A stretch of DNA of 37,332 nucleotides. Origin: Mesorhizobium sp. 61-13. Its GTDB lineage: Bacteria > Pseudomonadota > Alphaproteobacteria > Rhizobiales > Rhizobiaceae. Location: contig MKRZ01000091.1 in the NCBI GenBank assembly GCA_001897075.1, positions 8,795 through 46,126 of the forward strand, in the 5' to 3' direction. Shown one piece after another: positions 8,529-16,209 of this stretch; position 1 is the stretch's first letter; every line of letters begins with the position of its first letter. A model generated the notes under the pieces. That model did not search any database, was not told the origin of the DNA, and saw only the letters and a list, made by a program, of their open reading frames with translations. The position numbers and the translations under genes were made by a program.

Positions 8529-9158
8529 ATGACGGATACTCAAGACCCGACCATCGACGACAAGGAAGCCGAACGGCACCGCGCGAAGATGGCCAAGCGC
8601 AAGGCGGTGCAGGACGCGGAAGTTGCCGGGAAAACGATCGAAAAGGGGCTGTTGATTATCAACACTGGCCCCGGCAAGGGCAAGTCGACGGCAGCGTTCG
8701 GCCTGGCCTTGCGGATGCTTGGCTATGGCAAGCGGGTCGGCGTCGTACAGTACATCAAGGGTGCCTGGCATACGGGCGAAAAAGATGCGCTCGCGGCGTT
8801 CGGAGACCGCGTTTCGTGGCACACGATGGGCGAGGGATTCACTTGGGAAACACAGGATCTGAAGCGCGATATTGCCGCGGCTGAAGCGGCATGGGAGAAA
8901 ACTCTTGAGCTAATGGCCGACCCGACGATCAGCCTGTTGGTGCTCGATGAGCTGAACATCGCGCTGCGCTACGAGTATCTCGACCTCGACAAGGTGATCG
9001 CAGCTCTCAAGGCGCGGCGTGAAGGGCTGCACGTGGTGATTACTGGTCGCAACGCCAAGCCGGCATTGGTCGAGGCGGCAGACCTGGTGACGGAGATGGG
9101 TTCTACGAAGCACCATTTCTCAGCTGGCGTTAAGGCCCAGCAAGGCATCGAGTTCTAA
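8529..9158 (+). CDS. cobO: Cob(I)yrinic acid a,c-diamide adenosyltransferase (CobO/BtuR type)
   Basis: Transfers the 5'-deoxyadenosyl group of ATP to the reduced corrinoid, giving the adenosyl upper ligand. The 209-residue protein has the modified P-loop NTGPGKGKST (residues 45-54), the GEGFTW motif, and the VLDELNIAL strand typical of the CobA/CobO/BtuR family. The N-terminal 35 residues are charged and helical, as in other alphaproteobacterial CobO proteins. It starts one base after the cobU stop, suggesting co-translation. It converges with cobD across an 8-bp gap that contains a perfect inverted repeat. Confidence 0.93.
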   Translation: MTDTQDPTIDDKEAERHRAKMAKRKAVQDAEVAGKTIEKGLLIINTGPGKGKSTAAFGLALRMLGYGKRVGVVQYIKGAWHTGEKDALAAFGDRVSWHTMGEGFTWETQDLKRDIAAAEAAWEKTLELMADPTISLLVLDELNIALRYEYLDLDKVIAALKARREGLHVVITGRNAKPALVEAADLVTEMGSTKHHFSAGVKAQQGIEF

Positions 9159-9177
9159 TCAAGCGGCTAGATTAGAA
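9153..9177. terminator. Inverted repeat spanning both stop codons of convergent cobO and cobD
   Basis: TTCTAATC and GATTAGAA form a perfect 8-bp inverted repeat with a 9-nt loop, which includes the cobO stop (TAA) and the cobD stop (TAG on the minus strand). It could act as a bidirectional terminator, but it is AT-rich and lacks a following T-tract, so the call is tentative. Confidence 0.35.
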
Positions 9178-10132
9178 TGAGTGCTGAAAGAATGGCGAAC
9201 AGGACGATCAGCAGCGCATCGGCCATTCGATAAAGGCTGAGCGCGCGCCGAATGTCGGCGCTGGTCGCCTCGCGCATGCCGCCTTCGCCCATGAAGGCGT
9301 CGTTTACCATAACGCCGCCATATGTGCGGGGACCGGCCAGCGCCAACCCAAGGGCACCTGCCATGGCAGATTCCGGCCAGCCGGCGTTTGGCGAACGATG
9401 CTTGCCGGCATCGCGCCAGACGGCATCCCTTGCGCGCTTCGGGTCGGCGTCCTTCACGAAATGGGCCGCAATTACGATGAGCAGGGCCGTGAGGCGTGAA
9501 GCCGGCAGGTTGATGAGGTCATCGAAACGCGCCGCCGCCCAGCCGAACGCCTCGTGGCGAGGGGTGCGATGGCCAATCATGGAATCGGCCGTGTTGACGG
9601 CTTTGTAGGCAACGCCGCCAACCAATCCGCCGGCACCCAGCCAGAAGGCGGGTGCGACGATGCCGTCGGAAAAATTCTCGGCAAGGCTCTCGATGGCCGC
9701 GCGGCTTACGCCGGCTTCGTCAAGTTTTTCAGGGTCCCGGCCGACGATCATCGACACGGCCTTCCGCCCGCTTTCCAATCCGCCGGTCTCCAGCGCTGTG
9801 GCTACCGCCTCCACGTGTGCGGCGAGGCTGCGCTGAGAGAGGAGCGAACTGGCAATTACGGCCGTAACCAGCAAAGCCAGCGCGCTATTGCCAAGGATGA
9901 AGTTGATTACCGATGCGATGAGAGCGGGGATCAGGATCAGGATGACCAGTGCCGCAATTCCCCACAGGCGACGCGTGGTGTCGGGCTGAGAGGCGCGGTT
10001 GAGCCGCGTATCGAGAAAGGATATCAGCTTCCCGATCCATGTGACCGGATGACCGATCGCGCGATAGATTCGGTCCGGATATCCGAATGGCAATTCGACG
10101 ACCAGTGAAATGAAGGCAATCAGGACCGACAT
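9167..10132 (-). CDS. cobD: Adenosylcobinamide-phosphate synthase (CobD/CbiB)
   Basis: A 321-residue inner-membrane protein of the CbiB family, which attaches the aminopropanol (phosphate) side chain to adenosylcobyric acid. Characteristic stretches are HPVTWIGKLI near the N-terminus, the ESLAENFSDGIVAP motif, RFDDLINLPASRLTA, and the APNAGWPES-like stretch with the family's Ala-rich neighbourhood (here SPNAGWPESAMAGALGL). About four to five membrane segments are visible. The start ATG at 10132 shares the CATG tetranucleotide with the start ATG of cobC on the other strand. The two genes are therefore divergent with no intergenic DNA, and the promoters must lie inside the opposing coding regions. 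Confidence 0.92.
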   Translation of the reverse strand: MSVLIAFISLVVELPFGYPDRIYRAIGHPVTWIGKLISFLDTRLNRASQPDTTRRLWGIAALVILILIPALIASVINFILGNSALALLVTAVIASSLLSQRSLAAHVEAVATALETGGLESGRKAVSMIVGRDPEKLDEAGVSRAAIESLAENFSDGIVAPAFWLGAGGLVGGVAYKAVNTADSMIGHRTPRHEAFGWAAARFDDLINLPASRLTALLIVIAAHFVKDADPKRARDAVWRDAGKHRSPNAGWPESAMAGALGLALAGPRTYGGVMVNDAFMGEGGMREATSADIRRALSLYRMADALLIVLFAILSALILI

Positions 10133-11165
10133 GGAAATTCCGGACGAAGTGGCTGCGGGGGTCGATCATGGCGGAAGCCTCGGTCGGGCCAAGGCGCTGT
10201 TTCCGCAAGCGCCGGAACCGTTCGTCGACCTTTCTACCGGGATCAATCCGCACTCCTATCCGCTTTTCGATATGCCCGCCACAGCATTGTCGCGGCTGCC
10301 GGAGCAGGCGCGTGCCGATCACTTGGCAGCGGTTGCTGCGGTTGCGTATGGCGTTCGATCCGCGGCGCAAGTGGTAGCTGGACCGGGTACTCAGATATTG
10401 TTGCCGCGTGTGGCATCGCTCGTTGCACCGGGAACGGCCCGCGTGCTCGGGCCGACCTACGCCGAACATGCGCGCGCGGCTGGCATTGCCGGTCACAAGG
10501 TCGAGGAAGTTTCCCGGTTCGACGAATTGCACGATGCCGACCTTGCCATCGTCGTCAACCCGAACAATCCGGATGGCCGGGTGATCGAGCGCGAACGGCT
10601 TCTGGAGCTTGCCGCGTCGCTGCGCGGCAAGGGTGGTTTGCTCGTGGTAGATGAAGCTTTCATGGATGTTGGGCCGCGCGAACAGAGCATCGCAGGCGAC
10701 GTGGGGCAGGGCGGCATGGTCGTGTTGCGATCCTTCGGCAAGTTCTTCGGTCTGGCAGGCGTGCGGCTGGGCTTTGCCTTGGCTTGTGAAACGATAGCCA
10801 GCCGGCTGGCTGCGCAGCTTGGGCCGTGGGCTGTGGCGGGACCGGCGCTGGAATATGGGGTGCGGGCTCTGGGCGACACCGGATGGCAGGACGCAATGAG
10901 GGCAAGGCTGGGCGTGGAAGCGGCTCGGCTGGACGGTTTGCTGGATTTCCACGGCGCGCGGGTGTCAGGAGGCACGTCGCTTTTCCGATATATCGATTTT
11001 GATCGGGCCGGATCGCTGTTTTCCGCACTGGGTGAGCGCGGTATCCTGCTTCGCCATTTCGCCGACCGCCGGAATGTGCTGCGCATCGGATTGCCCGGCA
11101 GCGAGGAAGAGTGGCATCGTCTGGAGTCGGCGCTCGCCGCATGGTCCGAGGTGGAAAAGGCATGA
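10131..11165 (+). CDS. cobC: L-threonine-O-3-phosphate decarboxylase-like PLP enzyme (CobC)
   Basis: A fold-type-I PLP enzyme of 344 residues, CobC in Pseudomonas denitrificans naming (CobD in Salmonella). It provides the (R)-1-amino-2-propanol phosphate used by the CbiB-type protein encoded head-to-head. Visible motifs are STGINPHSYP at the N-terminus, NPNNPDGR for cofactor contacts, VDEAFMD with the Asp that binds the pyridine nitrogen, and SFGKFFGLAGVRLGF with the Schiff-base lysine and phosphate-binding Arg. ATG 10131 is preferred over ATG 10110 because AGGA at 10122-10125 is spaced 5 nt from it. The stop overlaps the next gene by ATGA. Confidence 0.88.
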   Translation: MEIPDEVAAGVDHGGSLGRAKALFPQAPEPFVDLSTGINPHSYPLFDMPATALSRLPEQARADHLAAVAAVAYGVRSAAQVVAGPGTQILLPRVASLVAPGTARVLGPTYAEHARAAGIAGHKVEEVSRFDELHDADLAIVVNPNNPDGRVIERERLLELAASLRGKGGLLVVDEAFMDVGPREQSIAGDVGQGGMVVLRSFGKFFGLAGVRLGFALACETIASRLAAQLGPWAVAGPALEYGVRALGDTGWQDAMRARLGVEAARLDGLLDFHGARVSGGTSLFRYIDFDRAGSLFSALGERGILLRHFADRRNVLRIGLPGSEEEWHRLESALAAWSEVEKA

Positions 11166-11683
11166 GTGAATCCTTGATCCACGTTTGCCCGCTGTCGAAA
11201 CTGGAAGATACGGTTTCCCGCGTCGGGGCTGAGCGCGTTGTCTCACTTTTGACTGCGGGGACGTTGATGACGCGGCCGGTGTCAATAACGACCGAAAACC
11301 ATCTCTATCTCGAGATGAACGATATTGTGGAAGCGCAGACAGGCATGACTTTGCCCGGCGAAAGTCATGTACGCAACTTGCTCGATTTCGCACATGGCTG
11401 GGATTGTGCACGTCCGCTGGTCGTTCACTGCTACGCCGGCATAAGCCGCTCTACGGCGGCGGCGTACATCATCACCGCCGCGCTCAGGCCCGAGCGACAT
11501 GAGAAAGAACTGGCGGCGACGCTGCGCTGGCTGTCGCCCTCGGCAACACCCAACCCCAGACTCATTGCGGTTGCAGACGTGCTGTTGGGACGTGAGGGGA
11601 GAATGATCGAAGCGATCAAAGGTATCGGCCGAGGGGCCGACGCGTTCGAAGGAACGCCATTTGAACTGCCGCTTGATGCCTAG
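11162..11683 (+). CDS. Protein-tyrosine/dual-specificity-phosphatase-like protein coupled to cobC
   Basis: A 173-residue cytoplasmic protein with the cysteine-phosphatase P-loop HCYAGISRST (C90 to R96, CX5R). An Asp near 54 could be the general acid. The start ATG overlaps the cobC stop as ATGA, implying translational coupling and a role tied to cobalamin synthesis or regulation. One idea is that it removes the phosphate left on the lower ligand (alpha-ribazole phosphate or cobalamin-5'-phosphate), an activity for which no other candidate appears in the window. This is inferred from position only. The alternative is a phosphotyrosine phosphatase unrelated to B12. It converges with the creatininase-family gene 8 bp away. 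Confidence 0.75.
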   Translation: MSESLIHVCPLSKLEDTVSRVGAERVVSLLTAGTLMTRPVSITTENHLYLEMNDIVEAQTGMTLPGESHVRNLLDFAHGWDCARPLVVHCYAGISRSTAAAYIITAALRPERHEKELAATLRWLSPSATPNPRLIAVADVLLGREGRMIEAIKGIGRGADAFEGTPFELPLDA

Positions 11684-11695
11684 CTGACCGGTCAG
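11684..11695. repeat. 12-bp perfect palindrome at convergent gene ends
   Basis: CTGACCGGTCAG starts at the base after the phosphatase gene's stop and covers the stop codon of the convergent creatininase-family gene. It has no loop, so it is not a conventional terminator hairpin. It may be a protein-binding site or chance. Confidence 0.4.
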
Positions 11696-12495
11696 GAGAG
11701 CCAGTCGGAAAGCTTCGCTTTGCGCACGTCGTGCAGCAAGGTGACGAAACCTGCCGCCTGATGCTCGGCGGTCTGGCGACCTTTTTCCGCAGTGGCGGCT
11801 GCTGCGTCGCCGACAACACCGTTCGGGTTGAGGTCGGTTGCGATCCAGGCGAAGGCATGTGGGCTTTGCGGCTTCAACAGATCGAATTCGCGCTCGGCCT
11901 GTGCCGTGCGAGAAACGAAGTTTTCGGCCTTGCGCATGTCTACGAGTTCAGGCCTGAAATGCAGCATGAGCGACGTTTCAATATCGCCGCCATGGATGCC
12001 TTGGCGCACTTCAAGATCACTGAATAAGCCTTGAGGGCGACCGAACCGTTCCCAGCTTGTCTTGACGGCCAACATGTCGAAGCGAACGCGGAGATTGCGG
12101 GCGGCGATGCTGACGATGTCTTCGTTGCCGCCGTGCGAGTTCACGAAAACCAGCTTCTTGACGCCAGCGCGGGCCACGGACGCGCCGAGTTCCGTCCACG
12201 CCTCGATCAAGGTGGCTGGAGATAAAGTCAGCGTGCCCGGTGCGTAAACGTGCTCGTCGGATTTCCCGACCGCCTGAATCGGCAAGATGCGCACATCGAG
12301 GCTGTCGGGCAGCCGCGAAACCACCGTTTCCAGCATTCCGATCATGATGGCCGTGTCGGTCGAGATCGGCAGATGCGGGCCGTGCTGTTCGATTGCGGCA
12401 ACGGGCAATACAGCGACGGTCGCCTCATGATCAATATGCGCAAAATCGGCCGCTTTGAAGTCGCCCCACCAAGCTCGCCTTGTTGTCCCGCCCAT
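11692..12495 (-). CDS. Creatininase-family metallohydrolase
   Basis: A 267-residue cytoplasmic protein of the creatinine amidohydrolase fold. The metal-binding signature EQHGPHLPISTD (E36, H38, D47) and NSHGGNE are present, as in enzymes that open cyclic amides or hydrolyse formamides with two divalent metals. True creatininase makes creatine, which creatinase turns into sarcosine, so the location downstream of sarcosine oxidase and demethylase genes is suggestive. However, no creatinase gene is present and the family has other members (mycofactocin and formamide hydrolases), so the substrate is open. ATG 12495 is chosen over GTG 12510. It is the last gene of the minus-strand run, 73 bp after the flavoprotein gene. 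Confidence 0.72.
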   Translation of the reverse strand: MGGTTRRAWWGDFKAADFAHIDHEATVAVLPVAAIEQHGPHLPISTDTAIMIGMLETVVSRLPDSLDVRILPIQAVGKSDEHVYAPGTLTLSPATLIEAWTELGASVARAGVKKLVFVNSHGGNEDIVSIAARNLRVRFDMLAVKTSWERFGRPQGLFSDLEVRQGIHGGDIETSLMLHFRPELVDMRKAENFVSRTAQAEREFDLLKPQSPHAFAWIATDLNPNGVVGDAAAATAEKGRQTAEHQAAGFVTLLHDVRKAKLSDWLS

Positions 12496-12568
12496 GTCGC
12501 ATTCCGGCACTGTTGTTTGCTCTGCCGCGAGCTTTATCTGTTTCCAGCCGGCAGGGCGAGGGGAAAGG

Positions 12569-15028
12569 CTATTGCCGCACCCGTTCAGATTTCGGGTCGT
12601 ACATGGGCTTCAGCGAAGCTTCGGCGGCAAATCTCTCGCCTGCAATTTCGATCTCGTAGGATGAGGCGAGTAGATCAGTCTCGCTTTCGCCGACGCTTGG
12701 CACGTAGCCCAATCCGATCGCACCGCCGAGATGGTGGCCGTAATTGCCGCTGGTGATGGTGCCGACAATCTTGCCGTCACGCACGATGGCCTCATTGTGG
12801 AACAAGAGTGGCTCAGGGCTTTTCAGCCTGAACTGAACGAGCCTGCGCGACAGGCCGGCTTCCTTTTTCCGCATGACTGCTTCGCGCCCGGTGAAGTCAC
12901 CTTTCGCGGCCTTGACGGCAAAGCCGAGGCCGGCTTCGAGGACGTGGTCTTCATCGGTGATGTCGTGGCCGAAATGGCGGAATGCCTTTTCGATGCGGCA
13001 GGAATCCAGCGTGTGCAGCCCGCACAGCTTCAAATCCAGATCCGCTCCGGCTGTCTCGATTTCCTCGAACACGTGTGCGGCTTGATCGGTTGGCACATAG
13101 AGCTCCCAGCCGAGTTCTCCGACATAGGTGACGCGATGAGCGCGAGCTGTGCCGAGACCGATTTCTATCTCCTGAAACGTTCCGAATGGATTGTTTTCGT
13201 TGGAGAAATCATTCGGGCTCACCTTTTGAATCAAGTCGCGGGAGCGAGGGCCCATGAGGCAGAGGACACTTTCCGCTGCGGTGACATCGGTGATGACGAC
13301 AAACTCATCGCGCAGATGCTTTCTCAGCCAAGCAAGATCGCGCTGCAGGGTTGCCCCCGGAACGACGAGGAAAAAGGCGGTTTCGGAAAGCCGGGTTACT
13401 GTGAGGTCGCTTTCGATGCCGCCGCGCTGATTGAGCATCTGCGTGTAGACAATACGACCCGGCTCGACATCGACGTCGTTGGCGCAGAGCCGCTGCAGGA
13501 ACGCGCAGGCGTAGCGACCCTCGATCCTGACCTTGCCGAAGGACGTCATGTCGAACAGGCCGACGCCATTGCGAACAGCCAGATGTTCGTCGCGCTGATT
13601 GTCGAACCAGTTCTGTCGCTTCCACGAATAGCGGTATTCGCGTTCCTGGCCGTTCCGCGCGAACCAGTTTGCACGCTCCCAACCTGCAACCTCTCCGAAG
13701 ACCGCGCCGCGCGCCTTCAGATGCTCATGCAAGGGTGAGCGGCGGACACCACGTGCCGTCGTCACCTGTCGATAAGGGAAATGATCTGCATAGAGCAGTC
13801 CGAGCGTTTCGCCGACGCGCTCCTTCAGATATCGGCGGTTTTTCTGGAAAGGCTGCATGCGGCGGATATCGACTTCCCAAAGGTCGAAAGGCGCTTCGCC
13901 GTCATTGATCCATTGCGCCAGCGCCATGCCGGCGCCGCCGGACGAAACGATGCCGATGGAATTGTAACCCGCTGCAACCCAATAGCCGCCGAGTTCCGGG
14001 GCTTCGCCGAGGTAGTAGCGGTCGTCGGGGGTGAAGCTTTCCGGGCCATTGAAGAAGGTATGGATGCCGGCTGTTTCGAGCATCGGCATGCGGTTGATGC
14101 CCATTTCGAGGATTGGCGAGAAGTGATCCATGTCCTCCGGCAACTGGTCGAAGCAGAAATCTTCGCTGATCCCGTTCATTCCCCAAGGTTTGGCGACCGG
14201 CTCGAAGGCACCAAGCATCATCTTACCGGCGTCTTCCTTGTAGTAGGCGCACTCATCGGGAACACGCAGCACCGGCAGTCGGGATAGGCCGGGAATCGGT
14301 TCGGTGACGAGGTAGAAGTGCTCGCAGGCGTGAAGCGGGATGTTGACGCCGTTCTGCTGGCCGAGTTCCCGCGCCCACATGCCGGCGCAGTTGATGACGA
14401 TGTCGGTTTCGATCATTCCCTGGTCGTCGCCCTGGGCCCACGATACACCGCTGACGCGTCCGTTTCTCGTGTGGATCTTTGTGATCTTGACGCCTTCGAC
14501 GACCTTTGCGCCGCGCTGGCGCGCACCCTTGGCAAGCGCCATTGCGATGTTGGCCGGGTCGCATTGGCCGTCGAGCGGCAGATGCACGGCTCCCACCACG
14601 TCCGAGGTGTTGAGATGCGGGTACATCTGCTTGACCTCTGTGGGCGAGATTTCACGCACATCGACATCGAAGGCGCGGGCAACGGTGGCCTGCCGGTAGA
14701 TTTCGTGCTTGCGCTCCTCGGTCAGAGCCACTGTAATCGAGCCGACCTGCCGCATGCCGGTGCCGACGCCGGTTTCTTCCTCGAGCTTGACGTAGAGGTC
14801 GGCAGAATATTTCGCCAGGCGCGTCATGTTCTGAGAGCCGCGCAACTGGCCGATGAGGCCCGCCGCATGCCATGTCGTGCCGCAAGTGAGCTGCTTGCGC
14901 TCCAGAAGCACGATGTCGGTCCAGCCGAGCTTGGCCAGATGGTAGGCTACCGAACAACCGGAGACGCCGCCGCCGATGATGACTGCGCGTGCCTTGGACG
15001 GCAGCGGCTTTGCAGACTGAGCGCTCAT
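12569..15028 (-). CDS. Dimethylglycine/sarcosine dehydrogenase-like flavoprotein with GcvT domain (copy 1)
   Basis: An 819-residue two-domain enzyme. The N-terminal half is a DAO-type FAD domain with GGGVSG at 19-24 and TTWHAAG at 51-57. His54 corresponds to the histidine that binds FAD covalently in dimethylglycine dehydrogenase. The C-terminal half (about 430-810) is a glycine-cleavage T-protein fold that binds tetrahydrofolate and captures the released one-carbon unit as 5,10-methylene-THF. The family oxidatively demethylates N-methylated amino acids. The start forms an ATGA overlap with the aminotransferase gene upstream. A paralogue lies on the other side of that aminotransferase, and the two have clearly diverged, so they probably act on different substrates. 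Confidence 0.85.
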   Translation of the reverse strand: MSAQSAKPLPSKARAVIIGGGVSGCSVAYHLAKLGWTDIVLLERKQLTCGTTWHAAGLIGQLRGSQNMTRLAKYSADLYVKLEEETGVGTGMRQVGSITVALTEERKHEIYRQATVARAFDVDVREISPTEVKQMYPHLNTSDVVGAVHLPLDGQCDPANIAMALAKGARQRGAKVVEGVKITKIHTRNGRVSGVSWAQGDDQGMIETDIVINCAGMWARELGQQNGVNIPLHACEHFYLVTEPIPGLSRLPVLRVPDECAYYKEDAGKMMLGAFEPVAKPWGMNGISEDFCFDQLPEDMDHFSPILEMGINRMPMLETAGIHTFFNGPESFTPDDRYYLGEAPELGGYWVAAGYNSIGIVSSGGAGMALAQWINDGEAPFDLWEVDIRRMQPFQKNRRYLKERVGETLGLLYADHFPYRQVTTARGVRRSPLHEHLKARGAVFGEVAGWERANWFARNGQEREYRYSWKRQNWFDNQRDEHLAVRNGVGLFDMTSFGKVRIEGRYACAFLQRLCANDVDVEPGRIVYTQMLNQRGGIESDLTVTRLSETAFFLVVPGATLQRDLAWLRKHLRDEFVVITDVTAAESVLCLMGPRSRDLIQKVSPNDFSNENNPFGTFQEIEIGLGTARAHRVTYVGELGWELYVPTDQAAHVFEEIETAGADLDLKLCGLHTLDSCRIEKAFRHFGHDITDEDHVLEAGLGFAVKAAKGDFTGREAVMRKKEAGLSRRLVQFRLKSPEPLLFHNEAIVRDGKIVGTITSGNYGHHLGGAIGLGYVPSVGESETDLLASSYEIEIAGERFAAEASLKPMYDPKSERVRQ

Positions 15029-16206
15029 GCCGCCTCGCGACGATAGATTGAAATGAAGTGGCGAAGACGCCGCGCGGCCTCCAGAAGCACAGGCTCAGGC
15101 TGGCACATGCTGACGCGCAGATGGCCTGCGGCGGCGTCACCGAAGCTCGATCCGGGCATGATCCCGACCTTTTCAGCTTCGAGAAATGCCCAAGCAAATT
15201 TTTCGTCGTCAGGCTCCACTGCGCTGATGTCGAGCATCACGTACATGCCGCCTTCCGAACCGCGGACGGTGACGTCGTTCATGCCGTGCATGGCGTCGAT
15301 GAACAGATTGCGCCGGCCCTCATAAAGCCGGGCGATCTCTGCCACGCCGTAGTCATTCTCGATTGCCTCGACGGCAGCGCGCGAGATGAAGTCCGGCATG
15401 CCGTAGGTGGAAACGAGGTTGAGGTCGATGAGTAGGGTGATGATATGTTCGGGGCCTGTCAGCCAGCCGACGCGCCAGCCGGTCATGCCGTGGCTCTTCG
15501 ACATCGAATTGATGACCAACGTGCGTTCGGCCATGCCGGGCAGCGCGCGAGGCGAAAGGTGTTCGCTGCCACTTAGTGTCCAATAGACTTCGTCTGAAAG
15601 CAGCCAAAGGTCATGGCGACGGCAGACGTCGGCGATGCCTTCCAAGGATTCGCGGGTGTAGACCGCGCCCGTTGGATTGTTCGGGGAGTTGACGAGGATT
15701 GCGCGCGTGTTTGGCTTGACCGCTTTTTCTATAGCTGCCGCATCGGGTTGGAAGCCATCCTCGGCGCGCGTTTCCACGACGGTGAAATCTGCACCCGCAG
15801 ACCGGAACGTGCCGGGGTAGGTGGCATAGTAAGGCGCTACGACTATTGCGTGGCCGCCCTGATCGATGGTGCCATGCACGGCGGCATAGAGGGATGCTTG
15901 CCCTCCGGGAGTGGCGATAACCTCGTTGGGTGAGGTTTCAATGCCGGTGCAGCGTGTGGACAGCTTGGCCATCGCGGCGCGGAGTGCGGGAATGCCGGGG
16001 AGGTGGGTGTAGTGGTGGTGGCCGGCGCGCACAGAGCTTACGCAGGCCTCCACGGTCTCGCTTGGCGTGTGGAAGTCATGGTCGCCGACCGACAGCAAGA
16101 TGATGTCTTCGCCGGCCTGCTTGCGGGACCATGCGGAAAAGTGGACTTCCCAGCCATCCTTTCCGGATGGAATGATGCCGGAGATGCGGTTTGACGGTTT
16201 GGGCAT
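15025..16206 (-). CDS. Class I/II PLP-dependent aminotransferase
   Basis: A 393-residue fold-type-I aminotransferase of the aspartate/aromatic group. It has SVGDHDFHTP near the N-terminus, TPGGQASLYA for cofactor phosphate, NSPNNPTG (173-180), an Asp in LLSDEVYW (205), and the Schiff-base lysine in SMSKSHGMTGWRVGW (K237). The substrate is not evident. Placement between two DMGDH-like genes, with an ATGA overlap to the downstream one and a 3-bp gap to the upstream one, argues that it handles an amino acid or keto acid of the same catabolic route, for example the amino acid left after demethylation. Confidence 0.82.
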   Translation of the reverse strand: MPKPSNRISGIIPSGKDGWEVHFSAWSRKQAGEDIILLSVGDHDFHTPSETVEACVSSVRAGHHHYTHLPGIPALRAAMAKLSTRCTGIETSPNEVIATPGGQASLYAAVHGTIDQGGHAIVVAPYYATYPGTFRSAGADFTVVETRAEDGFQPDAAAIEKAVKPNTRAILVNSPNNPTGAVYTRESLEGIADVCRRHDLWLLSDEVYWTLSGSEHLSPRALPGMAERTLVINSMSKSHGMTGWRVGWLTGPEHIITLLIDLNLVSTYGMPDFISRAAVEAIENDYGVAEIARLYEGRRNLFIDAMHGMNDVTVRGSEGGMYVMLDISAVEPDDEKFAWAFLEAEKVGIMPGSSFGDAAAGHLRVSMCQPEPVLLEAARRLRHFISIYRREAA

Positions 16207-16209
16207 GGA

